Shown in pieces: positions 58,449-64,000 of a stretch of 64,000 nt of DNA (positions are counted from its first letter, which is position 1; each line of letters starts with the position of its first letter). Made by a program: the position numbers and the translations under genes. The DNA is from Branchiostoma floridae (lineage: Eukaryota > Chordata > Leptocardii > Amphioxiformes > Branchiostomatidae): positions 15,845,548-15,909,547 of the forward strand of contig NC_049990.1 in the NCBI RefSeq assembly GCF_000003815.2, in the 5' to 3' direction. Under the pieces are notes generated by a model that saw only the letters and a program-made list of their open reading frames with translations, ran no database searches and was not told the DNA's origin.

Positions 58449-59800
58449 TTTGTATATAACCGCAGGCGAACAAAACTTTCAACGACATGATAATAAAAAT
58501 GCAGTATATGAACAATTCAAAGGACAAAATTTCAACGCTCCTAAGTAGACAAAATATAATTCGATTTAAATGTATTTGTTTTCTGCAGTACTTTCGTAGC
58601 TTTTCCTTTTTATTCCTACTTTACATTTGGATGAAAAGATAGAGCGCCATGCCTCAACGGCGACGTCTAGCAGTTTTGTGTATAAATGCAAGGTGCAACT
58701 GTCACTGGTCGGCCAAATGCCTCAGACTTTGGCGAAACAAGGGTTAATATATAACAGGGGAAACATACTCAACGAACCTTAGAGTTCAATGGGGCAGACC
58801 AAGGGGAAATATGAAGTAGGTAACAAAATGGGAAAAAGAAAGGTAAGGCGGATGGCCTCCTCTATGACATTTACTGGGTTATCCAAAGTCCGGTAGGGGG
58901 TCCAAACGCCCGCGGTAAGGTTTTGGAATCATTGTTGAACATGATAAATACAACTACGTATGGACTTAGCCTTAATGTAAATAACTGTTAAGTCATGTGT
59001 TGAAGTTAGTAAGCCCCATCAGATATATAACGATTGAAAAACTTATTTGGCGCCTTCCGTGAAAGTTGACGAGCGAACTTATATCGAAAACATGACCCTG
59101 GAAACTCTTGCATTAATCACCGTAAAATATGACGTGTGAACAGATACCATCATATATGGGAATAACATTTATTAGATTTCCTAAACACACACACACGCAC
59201 ACACATCTTTGACAGTTGAACAATCTGAGCTAAAATTACAATTGCCCGCCCTGTGCAAAGTCTTTCTCTTACCCCTTACGTGGCGCTAGCTGGTTTGTCC
59301 CTGACTCCTATAAATACACTTTGATTTATTTTGTAAACTTGGTCAACGGCTCCACTATCACAGCTGCCGTCAACTCTGAACAATCGCGAGTATAAAAAAA
59401 TCGATATTCCGAACCCGCCAATAGAAAAACACTACGTTTACCAGTCCAGTCCCGGATGTGTGCGTATTTGCGCAGCCTACCAATCCAAGGGGACGACCAT
59501 TTTTTTGTGGAATAGTGAAAAGTATCTACATTTGAGTTTTAAACTTGGAGAAAGATCACAACAAACCGTGAAAGTTTGACTCAAACGGTAAATCATCTTG
59601 TAGCACGACTGACAAAGTTTTAACATTGTAAGACGGCCAAAAAACTGAAGCGCAAGATAAAGGTACACCCCAGTAAGTTATTAAACGTACGGTCCGATAG
59701 ACATGTCTATGTATCCATGCAGGTAAAACGGACCGCCCCTTTCATTCGGTCATAGCCGTGGCGTTTGGGCATTTTCACCATGTCCAGGTACGTGTCATAC
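58449..59800. other. Shared upstream region between COPS6 and the acidic-protein gene
   Basis: About 1.35 kb between two divergent genes. No reading frame I can support lies here. A short (AC)n run sits at about 59187-59207. The only promoter element I can name is the TATA box at 59801. No MITE ends were recognised, so this is one of the least repeat-rich stretches of the window. Confidence 0.6.
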
Positions 59801-59808
59801 TATAAAAG
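59801..59808 (+). promoter_or_regulatory. TATA box of the acidic secreted-protein gene
   Basis: TATAAAAG lies 122-129 bases upstream of the ATG at 59930. A start site about 30 bases downstream would give a 5' UTR of roughly 100 bases. A strong TATA box suits a tissue-restricted gene, in contrast to housekeeping COPS6 across the shared upstream region, where I see none. Confidence 0.7.
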
Positions 59809-59929
59809 GCTGTTTCCCATTTGATAGCGCAAAAGGCCGATCGGAACAGCCCTCGGCAAGAAACTAGCAGACTTATAGGGGAAAATCCAACAGGTGTTTG
59901 ACAGAGAGACGTCGGGTTATACACAGAAA

Positions 59930-62544
59930 ATGCAGTGGCTGCTGGTGACGTTGGTTGTCCTGCAGATCTACATTCGGGCGCGAGGTGGCGCCAGTGCAGG
60001 ACCAGTCGAAAGAGGTAAACTCACCTTTATCAAGGACGTTATATAACGTCCTTGCCTTTATACAGTGCCTGGAAAGTTTTGATTGTTATTGGGATTCTTT
60101 CTTTGTGGACCTTGGTACCGTCTTTCTTAGTTACTACTTACTCTCCACTTTCTCTTGCTACCTCTTGGGGATCGACTTCTGGCTACACTACAAAATGTAC
60201 GAACTGCATTATTTTCGGAGATAATAGTACCGGCCGCTTCACGTCGCTGTTGTACGGCAACGTAAGCTGCACATGGTTGAATACCACAGATATTAGATGA
60301 CCTAAGTAATCTCCAAGCAGATCCTGCGGTAGCATAAGATAGTATCAAAAGCTGGTAGAGGAGTGAAGCCGGCCTATGAGTGTGTTTGGCTACCGGGGCA
60401 ATGTACACCTCTTGGCTGACTACGCTCCTTGGCCAGTTTGGTACTATCTTATGCCATTGTAGGATCTGTTTGGAGATTAGACCTAAATACAGTCTAGTAA
60501 GTCACGAATATCTTGATTTAAGACAACAAAGATTTTCCTTCCCCAGAGGCCTGTCCGGGTGGAAACTGCGACTCCAGCTACAGTTTCAACAATGATGACG
60601 TTCTCATCCGCAAGCAGCGTTACAGCTCTAGCGGCCCCGGCGGGGGCCCAGGCGGCACCCGTACGGACTCAGACCGGGACGACGACTCCGACGGCGTGCA
60701 GATAGAGACGTTGGAGTGGGACGAAGATGACGTCACCGATGGAGCTCACTTTCACGACCAATCAGGTAAGACCAAGTAACTGAAAGCTTTTATCTCCTTT
60801 GCGAGGAAAGTTCTTTATGCAAACTGCAGAATACACAAACTTTTATTGCATATTTGGGAATCTCCAAACGGACGGTTTATCCAATTCCAAGATGTTTTAT
60901 TTAGCTACTACATGTACACACAAAATGTACTATGTACACATAAAATGCTACAAATTTAAGGGGTCTTAATTGTACTGCCATTTATAAAGTCTATCTAAGG
61001 CCCAACGCGTTTTAGGGCACTTTGATACGTCTTTCAATTGGTTTATGTTTGCCTGCCTTTCGCTTCTCATAGACGAACAAAAAACCATAAAAATCCTCAA
61101 AATTTAAAGCTAAAACAACTCTATATGATGGCTCTACATAAATTTTCAAATTGTACCCACCCCCCTCCGGAAAATCTAAGTAGAATTAACTAACTTTGAT
61201 GATTAATATATATTATAAATGATGAAGATATACTTCTAGGTTTTTGGTCTGGCAAATCTCTTTGTTTCAGATATCTACAAAGCAGCGCTATTACACACCA
61301 ACCCCGAAGACGATCAGCCCGTGCAGAAGCCCCCTCTAGCGGAAAATGACCTACCTGCAGATGATGAAAACCCAGTGGGGGAAGATTTGGACAAGTTCAA
61401 GGCTCGCAGTGCTCCAATGGCAGAGGACAAAGTACCTTCAGACGATTCAACTGGCACAAATGAAGACAGTGATGATGAAGAAAAAACAATCACGTCTAAG
61501 GAATCAGAAGACGAGGGATCGTCTCAAAACAAGGATGTTGAACCAAAGAAAAAGAAGAGAAAATCAGGAAAAAGAAACCATGATGACTTCAGAGGTCTCC
61601 ACTTCCACAGAATGTCTAGCCTGTACCAAACTGTCATGACCAAGGGGGAGTTAGAAGAGGAAGAAGAAGAGGTCAAAGGGTCAGAGGTTACAGGTCAGAG
61701 CAATGAGGAAGGTCAAGATGATAACCTTGACGATGAAGACCTTGACCTTGAAGGAAGCAAAAATGGTGATGAAATAGACAAGGATAAAGATAATGAAAAT
61801 GGACCGGAAGATGCAGAGGATCATACCGACACCACTGATGATGAAGACAAAGACTTGAATGTCGAAGAAAAATCGTCGGATGGATCGGAAGACAAGGAAT
61901 CATCCCAGAACAAGGATTTAGAACCAAAGAAAAAAAGGCGTAAGAGAGACACTGGGAAAAGAAACCATGACGACTTCAGAGGTCTCCACTTTCACAGGAT
62001 GTCCAGCTTGTACCAAACTATCATGACCAAAGGGGAGTTAGAAGAGGAAGAAGAAGAGGTCAAAGGGTCAGAGTTTGAAGGTCAGGACAATGATGAACTC
62101 CAGCAGGATGACAAAGAGAGTGAAACGACTGATGAAGACAACGATGGACCATGTGGACACGAGTGTACGGATGAAAACTGTCCATTTTGTAAAGGAGAAA
62201 AGCAAGAAACTTCAGAAGATAAGACAGATGAAGCTTTCGAAGAGGAAGGCACAGTGGAGGATGGTGGAGGAGAAAAGAACAGTGGGGGTGATGGTGGAGG
62301 GGCTAAGAGCAATGGGGAGGATGATGGAAGAGCTAAGAATAATGTTGGGGAGGTGACTGACAAGGAAACCGACCAACAACATTCGGAAGAAAAACTTGAT
62401 GAAGAACAAGACCAGAACAAAGACGAACACGAAACAGAATCGGTTGAAGACGATACGCCAATAAACGTTAAAGACTACATTTCCAGGATGTTGGTTAAGT
62501 ATCGGGACGAGCGATTGGTTCATACACACACGGACGACCCTTGA
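59930..62544 (+). CDS. Secreted, highly acidic protein with duplicated polybasic-flanked block; family not recognised
   Basis: Exons 59930-60014, 60547-60765 and 61271-62544 join in phase (85+219+1274 nt) to give 525 codons plus stop. It starts with a clear signal peptide (MQWLLVTLVVLQIYIRARGG, likely cut after GASA). Exon 2 has a small CPGGNC loop, a Gly/Ser stretch and an Asp-rich run. Exon 3 is dominated by Asp, Glu, Lys and Ser. Two near-identical blocks start at residues 204 and 333: KRNHDDFRGLHFHRMSS, then LYQTxMTKGELEEEEEEVKG. Each is preceded by a cluster of Lys/Arg ending SGKR or TGKR, possible convertase sites. A Cys/His cluster (CGHECTDENCPFCKG) follows, and the end is a less acidic INVKDYISRMLVKYRDERL. 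No known domain is seen. A granin-like protein, peptide-hormone precursor or acidic matrix protein are all possible; the gene model itself is well supported. Confidence 0.82.
60307..60479. mobile_element. ~173-bp MITE (family F), copy 2, in intron 1 of the acidic-protein gene
   Basis: TAATCTCCAAGCAGATCCTG and AGGATCTGTTTGGAGATTA bound it; body (AGCTGGTAGAGGAGTGAA, CACCTCTTGGCTGACTAC) matches 2675-2847. It ends about 67 bases before exon 2. Confidence 0.9.
61516..62074 (+). repeat. Intragenic duplication encoding the SQNKD...KRNHDDF...EEEEEEVKGSE block
   Basis: About 60 codons occur twice with the same start phase, 387 bases (129 codons) apart when measured from the Asn codon of NHDDF (61576 and 61963). 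The core from the KR to VKGSE is almost unchanged (one Val/Ile swap), whereas the linkers between copies differ. That pattern fits a constrained functional unit. Confidence 0.85.
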
Positions 62545-62762
62545 GGAGTTGAGACACAAACTCACCTCTCGCCCTGGCTTTGTAACATTACAGAAATATG
62601 GACATACTCGTTGTTTTTAAAGGAAGAGATTACGTAAGAACAAGATAATCATTGTATATTGTGTTAAGCATTGCTGGCTGAGGGCAAGGAATTGCTAGAT
62701 ATTTTTCAAAGGTCATTTAATATAATCACTTGGCTCTAGCCTGAATGCCATGGCTAGTTTGT

Positions 62763-63013
62763 GCTATGGTCCCATTTGGAAAAAGCACCCCCAATGTACC
62801 AGGTTAGTTATATTGGGGCAAGGCTAAGCCCCTGGATTCTTTAAACTTGCAGTTAAAATCAACTGGCGACAAATAGATCTCGTGACCTACCGGTGAAAAT
62901 ACCAAGAAGAGGTACCTCACTAGTATCCAGCAGTCCATTTGGACAAATTTGTGGCTTTGTAGCAAGTCTGGGGCAATATCCGCTGCATGAACTGGTGCAA
63001 ATGGGACTGTAGT
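62763..63013. mobile_element. ~251-bp MITE (family H), copy 2
   Basis: GCTATGGTCCCATTTGG and AAATGGGACTGTAGT bound it; body matches 49823-50133. Downstream of the acidic-protein stop codon. Confidence 0.82.
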
Positions 63014-63015
63014 AC

Positions 63016-63021
63016 AATAAA
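63016..63021 (+). terminator. Candidate polyadenylation signal AATAAA for the acidic-protein gene
   Basis: The first AATAAA seen past the stop codon at 62544, about 470 bases downstream. It sits immediately after the MITE at 62763-63013, so the element may form part of the 3' UTR. Confidence 0.35.
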
Positions 63022-63982
63022 CTCAACTAGGATGGCACCCATGCTCTCTCCAGCTCTTAACTGCCCATTTCATTTTTGTTATGGAGTCAGGATCTGTACT
63101 GAGTTCTATTATGACAAATGAGAAGAACACCATTTCCTGCATATTGCTGAGCAAATCATACACAAATGGTTTCGTGGCACTTTTGACAACAGTTTTATTT
63201 TTGTCTGTCAATGGGCATGGAGATTTTTGTTTGTTTCAAGCAGCAAAGTTCTGTCCAAGAAGAAAAGATTAAAGCAAGATAAAGCCCAGGGCTTCAATGT
63301 TAAACTGAATTTTGCAAAGATATGAAAAATACAGCTGCAGTAGAATCACCAATACTTATTAGGTGTGCAATGTAATAATAAGTATACATAAAATAAGTAA
63401 CATACAGAGGCAACCTTTTTCTTTTACAGGGCTTTTATACATACATACATGTACATGTATATGTTCAAAGAGCTATAATAGTAAATACATTATAAAAAAC
63501 AAAATGTAGTTATTGTACATAAAAGCAATTAAAAACTATACAAAAATTCTTAATTTGTCTTCTCTGTCATGCAGCTATCTCAAACAATTGCAACCTTAAA
63601 CATGCTAAAACCAATGTAAAAATCCATATTTCTATTCAGCCAGAGTGCATCTAACACTCTTTTGCACAAAAGTATAAAGGATGCTTGTTCCTTAACAACA
63701 GTGACGTCCAGCACAAATCAAGAATGTTAAGTACAAAATATCTCAAACATTGCTGTCATCTAACAGTAACAATGCAGCATTCAAGTCCACACTTTGTGTT
63801 GGCACAAATGGTTTGTGCTAATACATGTTTTTGTATGTTACACTTCAATTTGTTTTGCCCTTCTTTCAAAGTTATAACTGTTACAGCTTGATTGGCTCCC
63901 AACATGTTAATGGCAAGCTTTTACAATTGAAACTATAACAAAACTAAAAGAAGCTGATACGAAATGTTTATATGAAATTGTA
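63022..63982. other. Non-genic end of window
   Basis: AT-rich sequence with no supportable exon, RNA gene or complete element. Confidence 0.5.
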
Positions 63983-64000
63983 TAATCTCCAAGCAGACGT
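63983..64000. mobile_element. Left end of a family F MITE, cut by the window edge
   Basis: TAATCTCCAAGCAGA matches the inverted end of 2675-2847 and 60307-60479. Confidence 0.65.

Noticed and set aside
62082-62565. Antisense Ser/Pro-rich frames under the acidic gene
   Set aside because: Shadows of the Asp/Glu/Gly-rich coding exon.

Overview
The window is eukaryotic and looks like a cephalochordate (amphioxus, Branchiostoma-like) genome segment. The reasons are intron-rich animal genes with GT/AG junctions, a very dense load of short inverted-repeat DNA transposons (MITEs), tRNA-derived SINE pieces, TTAGGG-type repeats, and animal-type receptor guanylate cyclase and COP9 signalosome proteins. 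The species name is an inference. Two runs of N (2226-2364 and 20307-20406) are assembly gaps.

Region 1 (1-22.6 kb): I find no protein-coding gene that I can defend. It holds microsatellites, a 52-bp minisatellite, degenerate 'TACTGTTAATTACTGTAG' arrays, a short interstitial TTAGGG array, tRNA-like SINE heads, and several MITE families. At least five of these families recur elsewhere in the window. One element (19913-20838) has inserted into another (19693-21021).

Region 2 (22.6-48.1 kb, + strand): a complete single-pass receptor guanylate cyclase gene. I joined 21 exons by hand; they keep one frame through every junction and give 1291 codons plus stop. The order is signal peptide, ANF-receptor ligand-binding domain, transmembrane helix, kinase-homology (pseudokinase) domain, dimerisation coiled coil, class III cyclase domain with guanylate-specific residues, and a long acidic tail. 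Its introns carry a 148-bp satellite-like array, many MITEs and a SINE.

Region 3 (50.2-58.4 kb, - strand): a complete COPS6 (CSN6) gene, nine exons and 318 codons plus stop, converging on the cyclase gene. The end of exon 6, with its 5' splice site and the first bases of the next intron, has been amplified into seven further 115-bp tandem copies inside that intron. The intronic part of each unit reads, on the other strand, as the [10 protein letters not shown] motif typical of LINE reverse transcriptases. A 44-bp segment between exons 5 and 6 looks like a frame-breaking 'poison' exon.

Region 4 (59.8-62.5 kb, + strand, head-to-head with COPS6): a TATA-box gene of three exons, 525 codons plus stop, encoding a secreted, very acidic protein. 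It has a signal peptide, polybasic sites and two nearly identical copies of a block starting KRNHDDFRGLHFHRMSS. I do not recognise its family. A granin-like or peptide-precursor role is the best guess and is the most novel protein in the window.

The three genes do not form a functional pathway that I can see; they are neighbours only.
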